This document shows, piece by piece, positions 30,977 to 40,095 of a DNA stretch of 44,636 nt (the stretch's first letter is position 1; every line of letters starts with the position of its first letter). Where the stretch lies: contig PWYR01000096.1 in the NCBI GenBank assembly GCA_003567775.1, forward strand, positions 1 through 44,636, written 5' to 3'. The notes under the pieces were generated by a model. It did not search any database and was not told the origin of the DNA. It saw only the letters and a program-made list of their open reading frames with translations. The position numbers and the translations under genes were made by a program. This DNA is from Ignavibacteriales bacterium (GTDB lineage: Bacteria; Bacteroidota; Ignavibacteria; T3Sed10-11).

Positions 30977-33685
30977 ATGAAAATTAAAGAAACCCATTCT
31001 TCATTTCCGGGATTAATCACTACCAAGCTGCATCCGCCGCAGGTAAGGTCAGGCATTGTACACCGGCGGCGGTTATTCGATAAAATCAATGCAGCGCCTG
31101 CAAAGCTGATTCTTGTTGCGGCGCCGGCGGGTTTCGGAAAATCTACACTTGTCCTGGACTGGTTGAGGGAGAATAAGAGTACTTTCGCATGGCTGTCACT
31201 CGATGATTCGGATAACGATCCGCGGCGTTTCTATCAATATCTTTTATCGGCGTTGCAGTCCATTTATCCTTCTTTCGGTGAAACACTCGTCACTGCGCTG
31301 AAGGGATCATCGGCGCCCTCATCCGAAATTATTCTCACGCATCTTGTTAATGAATTGCACGGATTTGACGGTGAAATATCGTTGGTTCTTGATGATTATT
31401 ATTTCATTGAAGATCGAGAAATACATCGCGCCGTCAGCTTCTTTTTAGAGCACCTCCCGTCGAATGTCCGGCTGATTATAGCAACCCGTGTGGATCCCTT
31501 GTTGCCCCTGCACCGGATGCGGGTGCGCGGTGAACTGACCGAGATCCGTGAAAGAGATCTTCGCTTTACAACGGAAGAAGCCCGTGAGTTTTTTGAAACG
31601 ATGCACATTCATTTATCGCTTGACGATGTTCAACAACTTGCCGCGAGAACCGAGGGCTGGATAGCGGGATTACAGCTTGCAGCGGTATCGCTGCACGATG
31701 TGCGGGATGTCAGACAGTATATCGATTCGTTTGCCGGTACGAATCGATACGTTCTTGACTATTTGCTTGAGGAGGTTTTACACCGGCAAACAAAAGAAGT
31801 GCAGATGTTCTTGTTACAGACATCGATTCTTACACGCTTCAATGAGGATATTTGCAATACAATAACCGGCGGCATGAACGCACAAAAGATAATTGACTAT
31901 TTGGAGCGTTCCAACCTTTTCCTCATTCCGCTGGACGACAGGAGCGAATGGTTCCGGTACCATCATTTGTTTTCGGAATTGTTACAACACCGCCTTCGTC
32001 AACTCTATCCCGGTCTCATCGAAGAACTGTACTATAATGCCAGTGTATGGTTTGAAGAGCGTGAGAACTTTAGCGAAGCACTCAATTATGCTTTACGTGT
32101 GAAAAATTATCAACGCGCCGCTTATTTGTTGGATCTTTGCGGAATTTACTTCCTTTCAAGAAGCGAATTGTCAACACTCATTAATTATGAGCGGAAAATA
32201 CCGGCTGAGTTCACGTCAAAACATCCCCGGTTATTGATCGTGAAGGCCTGGGCGCTTATGCTGATGCATAAGACAGATGAAATCGATCCTACCATCGAAA
32301 ATGTCGAGAATTTAATACGAAATTCCACCGTCGAGATTTCACCGGACATCATTGAATATACGAAAACACACAACGTCATACTTCGTGCATTTGTACTGCG
32401 ATTGAAGGGAGATCTCAGGAATTCATTGGATGCATCGAGGAAGGTGCTGGATGTCATACCTACCGACCAGTTGCTTTTTCGCGGACTTGTGAGATTTAAC
32501 ATCGGCAGAATATATATGAAGCAAGGATATGCATCGAGAGCTATTGAAGTGTTGGAAAAAGCGTATGATGATAATTTTAAAGCGGGAAATTATTATGTTG
32601 CACTTGCGATACTCGCGCACACCGGTTATCTTTATTCCATAACCGGATCCCTCATTAAAGCCCGTCATAAACTGGAGGAATCTTTGGCATTTGCCGAAAG
32701 TCAGAATTTGGCATCATTGCCCGCCGCCGGTTATATCTTTTACCAATTAGGTCGTGTTCTGTACCATCAAAACGAACTTGACGATGCAATCGGCGTTCTT
32801 GAACGGGCTGTGCAGCTTGGTGAACTGGGAAACGAACCGGATATCGTCTGTAACGCTTTGTTTGCATCTTCATGGATTTATGCTATTCAGGGAAAATCCG
32901 ATAAAGCAACACAAAATTTCTCTCGTGCGGAAGAGATTGAGAAAAAGAGTAATATTCCGGTATATGAAGCCGATATTGCAATCGAGCGTCTTGCGCTTGA
33001 CTTCGTATTACAAAAATATGACCGTATTGCAAAATGGATCTCCGGTGTGGATCGATCTATTCCGGATGAATATACAATTATCGATGAAGCTCGTGTTATG
33101 TTGATGATCCGCTATTTTGTTTACAACAAATGTTTTAAAGATGCACTCTCATTGATCGACGCATTACGGTCCAAAGCCGATGAACGCGGAAGATATCACA
33201 TACTTTTACAATTAGATGTACTGCAAGCCATATCTCTCTGGTCTACGGGCAAAAAGACTTCCGCCCTGAGTCTGCTCAATAACGGGCTACAGAGCTCCTT
33301 GCAAATGGGATACAAACGGGTGCTGTTCAATATTGGAGATCCTTTTTTCGATCTTTTAACAATTGCCCGACAGGATAAAGCTCTCACTACTCCGGTTCGA
33401 CGATACGCCAATGAGTTGCTGAAACCGGGTAAAGATGAGCATTATACCGGTTACCCAACGATTCCAAAATACAAACAGGATCTTTCAGAACCTCTTACCG
33501 GACGTGAACAGGAAGTGCTTTACTACCTATCCCAAAATTACACGAATAAACAGATCGCCTCTAAACTCTTTGTTTCGCTCGATACAATAAAAACACATCT
33601 GAGACATATCTACGGAAAACTCGGTGTAAGCGGTAGAAATGAAGCAGTAGAGAAAGCACGTGAATTGGAGTTGTTGCGGAATTAG
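30977..33685 (+). CDS. LAL-family (MalT-like) LuxR transcriptional regulator
   Basis: AAPAGFGKSTLVLDWL P-loop, TPR-like middle, C-terminal LuxR HTH LTGREQEVLYYLSQNYTNKQIASKLFVSLDTIKTHLRHIYGKLGV. Confidence 0.95.
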   Translation: MKIKETHSSFPGLITTKLHPPQVRSGIVHRRRLFDKINAAPAKLILVAAPAGFGKSTLVLDWLRENKSTFAWLSLDDSDNDPRRFYQYLLSALQSIYPSFGETLVTALKGSSAPSSEIILTHLVNELHGFDGEISLVLDDYYFIEDREIHRAVSFFLEHLPSNVRLIIATRVDPLLPLHRMRVRGELTEIRERDLRFTTEEAREFFETMHIHLSLDDVQQLAARTEGWIAGLQLAAVSLHDVRDVRQYIDSFAGTNRYVLDYLLEEVLHRQTKEVQMFLLQTSILTRFNEDICNTITGGMNAQKIIDYLERSNLFLIPLDDRSEWFRYHHLFSELLQHRLRQLYPGLIEELYYNASVWFEERENFSEALNYALRVKNYQRAAYLLDLCGIYFLSRSELSTLINYERKIPAEFTSKHPRLLIVKAWALMLMHKTDEIDPTIENVENLIRNSTVEISPDIIEYTKTHNVILRAFVLRLKGDLRNSLDASRKVLDVIPTDQLLFRGLVRFNIGRIYMKQGYASRAIEVLEKAYDDNFKAGNYYVALAILAHTGYLYSITGSLIKARHKLEESLAFAESQNLASLPAAGYIFYQLGRVLYHQNELDDAIGVLERAVQLGELGNEPDIVCNALFASSWIYAIQGKSDKATQNFSRAEEIEKKSNIPVYEADIAIERLALDFVLQKYDRIAKWISGVDRSIPDEYTIIDEARVMLMIRYFVYNKCFKDALSLIDALRSKADERGRYHILLQLDVLQAISLWSTGKKTSALSLLNNGLQSSLQMGYKRVLFNIGDPFFDLLTIARQDKALTTPVRRYANELLKPGKDEHYTGYPTIPKYKQDLSEPLTGREQEVLYYLSQNYTNKQIASKLFVSLDTIKTHLRHIYGKLGVSGRNEAVEKARELELLRN

Positions 33686-33760
33686 AAGAGGAAGAAGGGG
33701 TTATCTATTAATGCAGCTTCAATTACCCCGCAAAAAAATCACCCCTCCAATAACCCCGTC

Positions 33761-33786
33761 GGGTGATGAATATCACCCCTCTTTTT
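33761..33786 (+). terminator. Intrinsic terminator (possibly attenuator)
   Basis: GGGTGAT(33761-33767)-GAAT-ATCACCC(33772-33778) followed by CTCTTTTT. Confidence 0.75.
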
Positions 33787-33788
33787 CA

Positions 33789-33842
33789 CGAAATTTGTAG
33801 TAAAACAAGCACAATAACGCAACAAAATACTACAAGGTTTCG
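33789..33842. promoter_or_regulatory. Imperfect dyad just upstream of the small ORF start
   Basis: CGAAA-t-TTGTAGTA ... TACTACAA-gg-TTTCG; the 8-bp core (33795-33802 / 33828-33835) is perfect. Confidence 0.5.
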
Positions 33843-33843
33843 T

Positions 33844-34083
33844 ATGATATATCAAAACAATCACATCGGATCGGATGAAGGGATCCGCTACCGGGTTACC
33901 ATTAAGGGTGTTGTAGACAACTCAATGATGGATTGGTTCGATGGAATGGAAGTTACAGTGAAGGATGATGCGACTACAACCCTTGAAGGAAGAGTAATCG
34001 ATCAATCGGAGCTGCAAGGGTTGCTCCGAAAGATCCACGACCTTCATCTGACGCTCATTTCGGTTGAAACAATTTCACAATGA
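33844..34083 (+). CDS. Conserved small hypothetical protein (79 aa)
   Basis: IRYRVTIKGVVDNSMMDWFDGMEVTVKDDATTTLEGRVIDQSELQGLLRKIHDLHLTLISVE resembles small proteins often seen near LAL/LuxR regulators; start set at 33844 because 33763 falls inside the terminator. Confidence 0.7.
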   Translation: MIYQNNHIGSDEGIRYRVTIKGVVDNSMMDWFDGMEVTVKDDATTTLEGRVIDQSELQGLLRKIHDLHLTLISVETISQ

Positions 34084-34215
34084 CAGAGTAGAAGAAGGAT
34101 TAAAATGAGATGGATCATTATAACCATTTTACCGGATTAAATCCGTCATTCACCGAAATAATAGTTACTTTAGAAATGAACTGCTGTATATTATAATCAA
34201 AAAAGATATGCCAAT

Positions 34216-35619
34216 ATGAAACGTATCACTACTTTAATCATTTTTATCGGTTTAGGGATTTCGTCGCTTGCGTACGGTCAATCTATCGTCGTAACACTGG
34301 ACGAAGCGATCGACATAGCGCTTCAAAATAACCGTGAGATCGGGATTGCCTCGATGGAGGTTCGGAAATCACGCGCCGCGGTTCGTGAAGCATTCGGGCA
34401 TGCGTTACCGACAGTCGATGTAAACGGTAACTTCTCACATTTCGTGGAAAAACCGCGGATGCCGTTTCCCGACTTCGAGGCGCTGCTCGGCAATGCGACC
34501 TATGCTATTCTCTTTGATGAGGGAGTGCTTCCCCGCGATGAGGATAAATTTAAGCCCGTATCAACACAGTTACAGTCGTTTGCACAAACGAATAATTATG
34601 AATCGCAGCTTCAGGTGACGCAGCCGCTATTCAATTCCACGGTATTTCGTGGTATAGGAGCGTCCCGGCGATATCATAATCTTGCCGAGGAAGAATTGCA
34701 GCGTACCATTTCATCGACTATACTCGATGTTAAACGTTCTTTTTATGCTGTATTATTGACTAAAGAGATGTATGATATTGCGCGTGCAAGTTTCGAAAAT
34801 GCAAGCGATAACCTTCGGAATGTGGAAGCAGCGTATGAACAGGGATTGGTTGCGGAGTTCGATCTGCTGCAAGCTGACGTACAGGTAGAGAATTTACGTC
34901 CGATGGTATTACAGAGCGAGAATGCATTAAAGAACGCAATGGACGGATTAAAGATCGTTCTCGGCGTCGATCAGGATGTCGAAATAGACGTGGTGGGGGA
35001 GATGATTTACGACGACGAACCGGTTCCCGATGCTGAACAAACGATCATCGATGCATATCGTGGAAATTATGGAATTAAATCGTTGGAAATTAAAAAAGAC
35101 GTCGATCGGGCATTTATATATTATTATCAATCCGAATACTGGCCGGTGTTGTATGCTTTCGGCAACTACACGTATGCAGGATCCGACGACCGGTATAATT
35201 TCCAGAATTATTCTTCGTCGATTGTCGGGGTTACAATATCGTTCAATTTATTTAACGGCGGCCGGACGCGGCAGCGGGTACAGCAAGCGCGCGTAACTAT
35301 GCATCAAACCGAACAGCAGTTGCATCGGTACCGCGATTACGTGGCGATGCAGGTGAAGAGCAAGGTCAACGACCTGCGGCGGGTGCAAAGCATTCTCGAA
35401 GCGCAGGAAAGAAACGTCGAGCTTGCCGAACGCGCCTATTCGATTGCGGTTGTTCGATATCGCGAAGGAACCGGAAATCAACTCGAAGTTCAAAACGCGG
35501 ATATAGCGCTCCGGCAGGCGCGGACGAACCGGCTCAACTCCGTTTACGATTACATTATCGCGCGGGCAGAGCTTGACCATCTTGCCGGAAGAATTAATGA
35601 AATGTATGCGACACAATGA
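34216..35619 (+). CDS. TolC family outer membrane protein
   Basis: Signal peptide; VTLDEAIDIALQNNREIGIA; repeated helical TolC architecture; upstream of adaptor and RND pump. Confidence 0.93.
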   Translation: MKRITTLIIFIGLGISSLAYGQSIVVTLDEAIDIALQNNREIGIASMEVRKSRAAVREAFGHALPTVDVNGNFSHFVEKPRMPFPDFEALLGNATYAILFDEGVLPRDEDKFKPVSTQLQSFAQTNNYESQLQVTQPLFNSTVFRGIGASRRYHNLAEEELQRTISSTILDVKRSFYAVLLTKEMYDIARASFENASDNLRNVEAAYEQGLVAEFDLLQADVQVENLRPMVLQSENALKNAMDGLKIVLGVDQDVEIDVVGEMIYDDEPVPDAEQTIIDAYRGNYGIKSLEIKKDVDRAFIYYYQSEYWPVLYAFGNYTYAGSDDRYNFQNYSSSIVGVTISFNLFNGGRTRQRVQQARVTMHQTEQQLHRYRDYVAMQVKSKVNDLRRVQSILEAQERNVELAERAYSIAVVRYREGTGNQLEVQNADIALRQARTNRLNSVYDYIIARAELDHLAGRINEMYATQ

Positions 35620-35634
35620 TATAAAGAGGATACA

Positions 35635-36681
35635 ATGAATAACACAAAACAACATTACATCGCAATCCTTGGACTTGCTGCTATCCTGCTTCTGGCAACC
35701 TTCGCCGGTTGTTCCAGACAAAAAACGGAAGCGAGAAGTATGGAGCAGATCTATGAAGAAGAAGGCATACCGGTGCGGGTCGATACCATCCGGCATCAAA
35801 CCTTTGAGAAGAATCTTGCTTACTTTGCACGGCTTTCCGGTGTGAAAGAGGCAACCAAAAGCGCCGTTATCGGCGGCAAGATCGAGCGCATCAATGCACG
35901 GGTAGGAGATCGCGTTGTTGCCAAACAGGTCATTGTTGAAATGGATCAATCGGATCCCGGATTTCAATATGAACAGGCAAAAGCATCGTATGACAATGCC
36001 GGGAAGACGTATCGTCGTATGAAGGCGATGCTCGAAGCGGGTGAAACGTCGCAGGCGAATTTCGACAACGCCGAAGCACAATATCTCGTCGCGAAGCGGA
36101 ATTATGAAACGCAGCGAAAAATGCTTTTCATCGATGCACCTTTCGACGGCACGATCGTCGATGTCAAAGTTCGCACCGGTGATAATGTTAACGGAGACGC
36201 ACATCTCTTTACTGTTGCTCAGCTTGACAGAATGCACGCACGTCTTTGGGTGACGGAAAAAGAAGTAGTCCAAATACGTCCCGGAATGACCGCGACAACG
36301 CAGTTTGACGGCACTATCTACCGGGGAAAGATATCGGAGATTTCCCTTGCTGCCGATCCGATTAGACAGGCATTTTACGCCGACGTGGAATTCGACAACC
36401 CCGACCGTGAACTGAGAAGCGGTATTACTATGAATATCGAGATTCGGGTATATGAAAATTCGCGTGCAATCACCGTTCCCCGAAATCTCGTGATGCGAGA
36501 TACAAACGGTGAGTTTGTATACATAATAGAGAACGGCGCCGCCGTCAAACGCTACATCACCAACGGCAACAGCAGCGGCATCGATTTTGAAGTCAATAAC
36601 GGCTTGAATGTCGGAGACGTGATCATCACACACGGTGCATCGATGGTCGATGCGGGACGGCGCGTGCGCGTCGTGGAGTAA
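35635..36681 (+). CDS. RND efflux periplasmic adaptor subunit (HlyD/MFP lipoprotein)
   Basis: Lipobox FAGC; GGKIERINARVGDRVVAKQVIVEMD; FIDAPFDGTIVDVKVRTGDNVNGD. Confidence 0.95.
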   Translation: MNNTKQHYIAILGLAAILLLATFAGCSRQKTEARSMEQIYEEEGIPVRVDTIRHQTFEKNLAYFARLSGVKEATKSAVIGGKIERINARVGDRVVAKQVIVEMDQSDPGFQYEQAKASYDNAGKTYRRMKAMLEAGETSQANFDNAEAQYLVAKRNYETQRKMLFIDAPFDGTIVDVKVRTGDNVNGDAHLFTVAQLDRMHARLWVTEKEVVQIRPGMTATTQFDGTIYRGKISEISLAADPIRQAFYADVEFDNPDRELRSGITMNIEIRVYENSRAITVPRNLVMRDTNGEFVYIIENGAAVKRYITNGNSSGIDFEVNNGLNVGDVIITHGASMVDAGRRVRVVE

Positions 36682-36684
36682 CCC

Positions 36685-36756
36685 GGTTAATGGTTGTTGG
36701 TTAATGGTTAATGGTTCTCGGAAACACGATTAACCGATAACTATTAACAATTAACT
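36685..36756. repeat. Heptameric short tandem repeats arranged as an inverted repeat
   Basis: GGTTAAT-GGTTGTT-GGTTAAT-GGTTAAT-GGTTCTC ... ATTAACC-GATAACT-ATTAACA-ATTAACT. Confidence 0.7.
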
Positions 36757-36799
36757 GATTGAAAAATAGACAATAAAAAATAATAAATAATCAACCAAA

Positions 36800-39700
36800 A
36801 TGTTTCTTGCAAAAGTATCGATAAACCGACCCGTGATGACGACGATGGGAATCTTTGTGTTCATCATCTTCGGATTGCTGGCGTATTTTTCATTAAGCTT
36901 AAATCTATCACCCGATGTTGAGATTCCGTGGGTGACCGTTACAACCGTTTATCCCGGTGCGGGTCCGAAAGAGATCGAAACGTTGATCAGCAAACCGATC
37001 GAAGACGCCGTTGCGACGGTCAGTCTTATCGAGCGGGTTGAGTCGTATTCACTCGACGGAGTGTCGATTGTTATCATCGAGTTTAAACTGCGGAAGGATG
37101 TAGACGTCGCAAATCAGGAAGTAAAGGACAAAGTCGATGCGATTCTGAACGTACTTCCTACCGATGCAGAACGTCCGATCGTGCAGAAAGTTGATATAAG
37201 ATCGTTTCCTGTCGTCGATGTTGTGCTCAGCGGCGATCTCGATCCGCGTGAACTATTTGCGATAGCCGACCGTCAGTTAAAAGACCGTTTCTCTCAGATC
37301 GAAGGCGTGGCGCAGGTGAATATTGTGGGCGGGCAGGAACGGGAAATACGCGTGACGCTTGACGACCGCATTGTGTACGAACAAAACATATCCCTGCCGC
37401 AGTTAATGCAAATGCTGCAGGCGAATAATATGGATATACCCGGCGGATATTTTACGCTTCATGATCAGGAATATACGGTGCGACTGAGCGGCGAGTATTC
37501 CGATCTCGAGACGATCGAGGAAATGTCGATCGGCACGCCGTTCGGACCCAGAAAGATACGGCAATTTGCAAAGGTGGAGGATACCGGGAAAGATATTCGA
37601 ATGCGGGCAACTTATTATAACAAGGAAATGAACGTCCGCGATGAAAATGTTGTCCGCCTCGGTATTGTAAAAAGCGCCGAAGGAAATACGGTAGAAGTAG
37701 CAAAAAGCGTCCGCGCGGCGCTTCCCGATATTCTTGCTACGCTGCCCGAAGGGGTTTCGCTTGAAGTGGTGAACGACGAGTCGAATTTCGTACAGAGCAG
37801 TCTCGACGATACGATGAGCAACGTCTTGCTCGGCGTACTCTTCACGTCGCTCGTGCTCCTTATCTTTTTACACGACTTCAGATCGACGCTCATTGTCGCC
37901 ATGTCGATGCCGACGTCGATTATATCGACCTTTTTATTGCTACAGATGTTCGGTTTATCTCTCAATATGATGACCCTGATGGGATTGTCGGTTTCGGTCG
38001 GTGTGCTGGTGGCGAACTCGGTCGTGGTGATCGAGAATATTTTCCGGTATAAGAACCTGGGTAAAAAGAATAAAGAGTCGGCTTATTACGGCACGTCCGA
38101 AGTTACCGTCGCGGTTCTTGCGGCGACATTAACGAATATTGTTGTATTTCTGCCGATCGCCAATATGTCGTCGATGGTCGGCATGTGGCTTCGTGAGCTG
38201 GCGCTTGCGGCAGTGTTTGCCACGGTATTTTCATTGATCATGTCGTTTACCCTGACGCCGATGCTTGCATCGATACTGCTTCCGGAGAAGCCGAAGAAAG
38301 GAAGGATCGGCAGATGGTTTGATAAGTTTGAATCGCGAAATACCGCTATCTATACCCGGTTATTAACACGGGTTTTGAAAAATAAAAAAATCAGCGCCCT
38401 TGTTGTAACCTCTGCATTCGTGTTGTTCATAGCAACGATGGCGGGTGTGGGTCCGCATATCGGCGTCGATTTTTTGCCGGCGCTTGACGATGGTAAAATA
38501 CGAATTGAAGTTGAATTGCCCGAAGGATATAACCTGAATGAATCCGCACGCGTACTTGCTGAGATCGAAGAGCGGGTGAAGGAATATCCCGAAGTTGTAC
38601 ATATACTTACAGATCTCGGAAGATTAAGTTTTCTTGATATCGGTCCGAATATGGGAATGTTGACCGTGCAGCTTGTGGATCGCAGCGAGCGGGCTATCGG
38701 CGTGGAAGAAATGATAAATCATTTTGTTGAGGATTTTGCTGCTGTTCCTAATGCACGCATCAAAGTATTTAATGCAACCGAATCGGGCGGTCCGGGCGCA
38801 CCTGTACAATTCTACTTACTCGGGTATGAATTAGAAACGCTCGAAGAAATAAAAGACGATATCGTTGCACTTATCCAGGATGTCCCGGGTTTGATCAACT
38901 TTGATAATACATCGCGGGCAGGCAAGCCCGAACTGACCGTGTATCCCCGGCGGGAACGATTGACCGAAGCGGGATTGTCCACGATGGATCTTGCTCTGAC
39001 GCTCAGGGCGTCTATTGAAGGGATGGTCTCTTCTCAATACCGTGAACTGGGATATGAGTATGATATCACCGTAACGCTGAGCGATGAATCTGCCAACACC
39101 CCGGAAAAGATCGGCAACATTCCGATCATATCGCCGGTCGCAGGCGCAATGAGAGTATCGCAGGTAGCGGATGTGGAATTTACGACCGGCTTTACAAAGA
39201 TATTGCACCGGGATAAATATGTTACTATCTCCTTTACCGGTTCGCCGGCAGCGGGTGTGCCGTTAGGCGATGTAACCAATGAGATCGACCGGCGGCTGGC
39301 AACGCTGGATTTACCGCCGGGCTACCGTGTGGCATGGGGCGGCAACGTGCAGATGATGAATGAGATGGTGCAGGATATGCTGTTTGCGTTTTTCCTCGCG
39401 TTCCTGTTAACCTATATGCTGCTTGCCGCCATCCTCGAAAGTTTCTGGCAGCCGGTGCTGATCATGATCACCGTTCTGCTGGCAATGATCGGTGTTATAC
39501 TCTCGCTGTACATTACCGATACGACATTCAGCATCACATCGCTTATGGCGATCATCATGCTTATCGGTATTGTAGTGAACAATGCAATCTTGATGCTTGA
39601 TTTCACCAACCAGCTTCGCCGTAATGAGGGCAAACTGCCGAAGGAAGCGTTGTTAACGGCATGCCCGGTAAAATTGAAACCGATACTGATGTCGACAACG

Positions 39701-39892
39701 GCAATCATTCTCGGTATGATGCCGCTTGCATTAGGCATCGGCGACGCCGGCTCTGAGTGGCGAATACCGCTGGGTGTTGTGGCTATCGGCGGTTTAGCGG
39801 TCTCGACGCTGTTAACGCTGTTTGTTATTCCGTCGTTTTATTATCTGACCGCCCGCGAAAAGAGCGTCATAAAAGAAAAATTGACGGTGTAA
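36800..39892 (+). CDS. RND family efflux transporter permease
   Basis: INRPVMTTMGIFVFIIFGLLAYFSL, two large periplasmic loops, ~12 TM helices, NNAILMLDFTNQLRRNEG. Confidence 0.96.
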   Translation: MFLAKVSINRPVMTTMGIFVFIIFGLLAYFSLSLNLSPDVEIPWVTVTTVYPGAGPKEIETLISKPIEDAVATVSLIERVESYSLDGVSIVIIEFKLRKDVDVANQEVKDKVDAILNVLPTDAERPIVQKVDIRSFPVVDVVLSGDLDPRELFAIADRQLKDRFSQIEGVAQVNIVGGQEREIRVTLDDRIVYEQNISLPQLMQMLQANNMDIPGGYFTLHDQEYTVRLSGEYSDLETIEEMSIGTPFGPRKIRQFAKVEDTGKDIRMRATYYNKEMNVRDENVVRLGIVKSAEGNTVEVAKSVRAALPDILATLPEGVSLEVVNDESNFVQSSLDDTMSNVLLGVLFTSLVLLIFLHDFRSTLIVAMSMPTSIISTFLLLQMFGLSLNMMTLMGLSVSVGVLVANSVVVIENIFRYKNLGKKNKESAYYGTSEVTVAVLAATLTNIVVFLPIANMSSMVGMWLRELALAAVFATVFSLIMSFTLTPMLASILLPEKPKKGRIGRWFDKFESRNTAIYTRLLTRVLKNKKISALVVTSAFVLFIATMAGVGPHIGVDFLPALDDGKIRIEVELPEGYNLNESARVLAEIEERVKEYPEVVHILTDLGRLSFLDIGPNMGMLTVQLVDRSERAIGVEEMINHFVEDFAAVPNARIKVFNATESGGPGAPVQFYLLGYELETLEEIKDDIVALIQDVPGLINFDNTSRAGKPELTVYPRRERLTEAGLSTMDLALTLRASIEGMVSSQYRELGYEYDITVTLSDESANTPEKIGNIPIISPVAGAMRVSQVADVEFTTGFTKILHRDKYVTISFTGSPAAGVPLGDVTNEIDRRLATLDLPPGYRVAWGGNVQMMNEMVQDMLFAFFLAFLLTYMLLAAILESFWQPVLIMITVLLAMIGVILSLYITDTTFSITSLMAIIMLIGIVVNNAILMLDFTNQLRRNEGKLPKEALLTACPVKLKPILMSTTAIILGMMPLALGIGDAGSEWRIPLGVVAIGGLAVSTLLTLFVIPSFYYLTAREKSVIKEKLTV

Positions 39893-39898
39893 CGATCT

Positions 39899-39977
39899 TG
39901 CCCGGCGCGTACAACATGTAAATCACAATTATGGTTTTAGTCCTGCGATTAAATATCCGGATAAATTGCGCCGGGCA
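39899..39977. repeat. MITE/REP-like element with 10-bp perfect terminal inverted repeats
   Basis: TGCCCGGCGC(39899-39908)...GCGCCGGGCA(39968-39977) enclosing ~59 nt. Confidence 0.5.
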
Positions 39978-40001
39978 GGTTTATGAAGTTTATATAGATT
40001 G

Positions 40002-40030
40002 TTTGTAAATCCGAAAAAATTTTCTATATT
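40002..40030 (+). promoter_or_regulatory. Possible Bacteroidota-type promoter upstream of the phzF-family gene
   Basis: TTTG(40002-40005), 19 nt, TATATT(40025-40030); incomplete match to TTTG/TAnnTTTG. Confidence 0.35.
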
Positions 40031-40095
40031 AAACCTATACATAAATACCTTTCTTTTTTCAAATCCGGAAATAGAAAATAACCCGAAGAATAATT

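Noticed and set aside
33763-33843. Upstream ATG start for the 79-aa gene
   Set aside because: It would place the start inside the terminator hairpin; the internal ATG at 33844 fits better
35248-36633. 461-aa minus-strand ORF
   Set aside because: Antisense to the TolC and adaptor genes, which have clear family motifs; no recognisable motif in the antisense product
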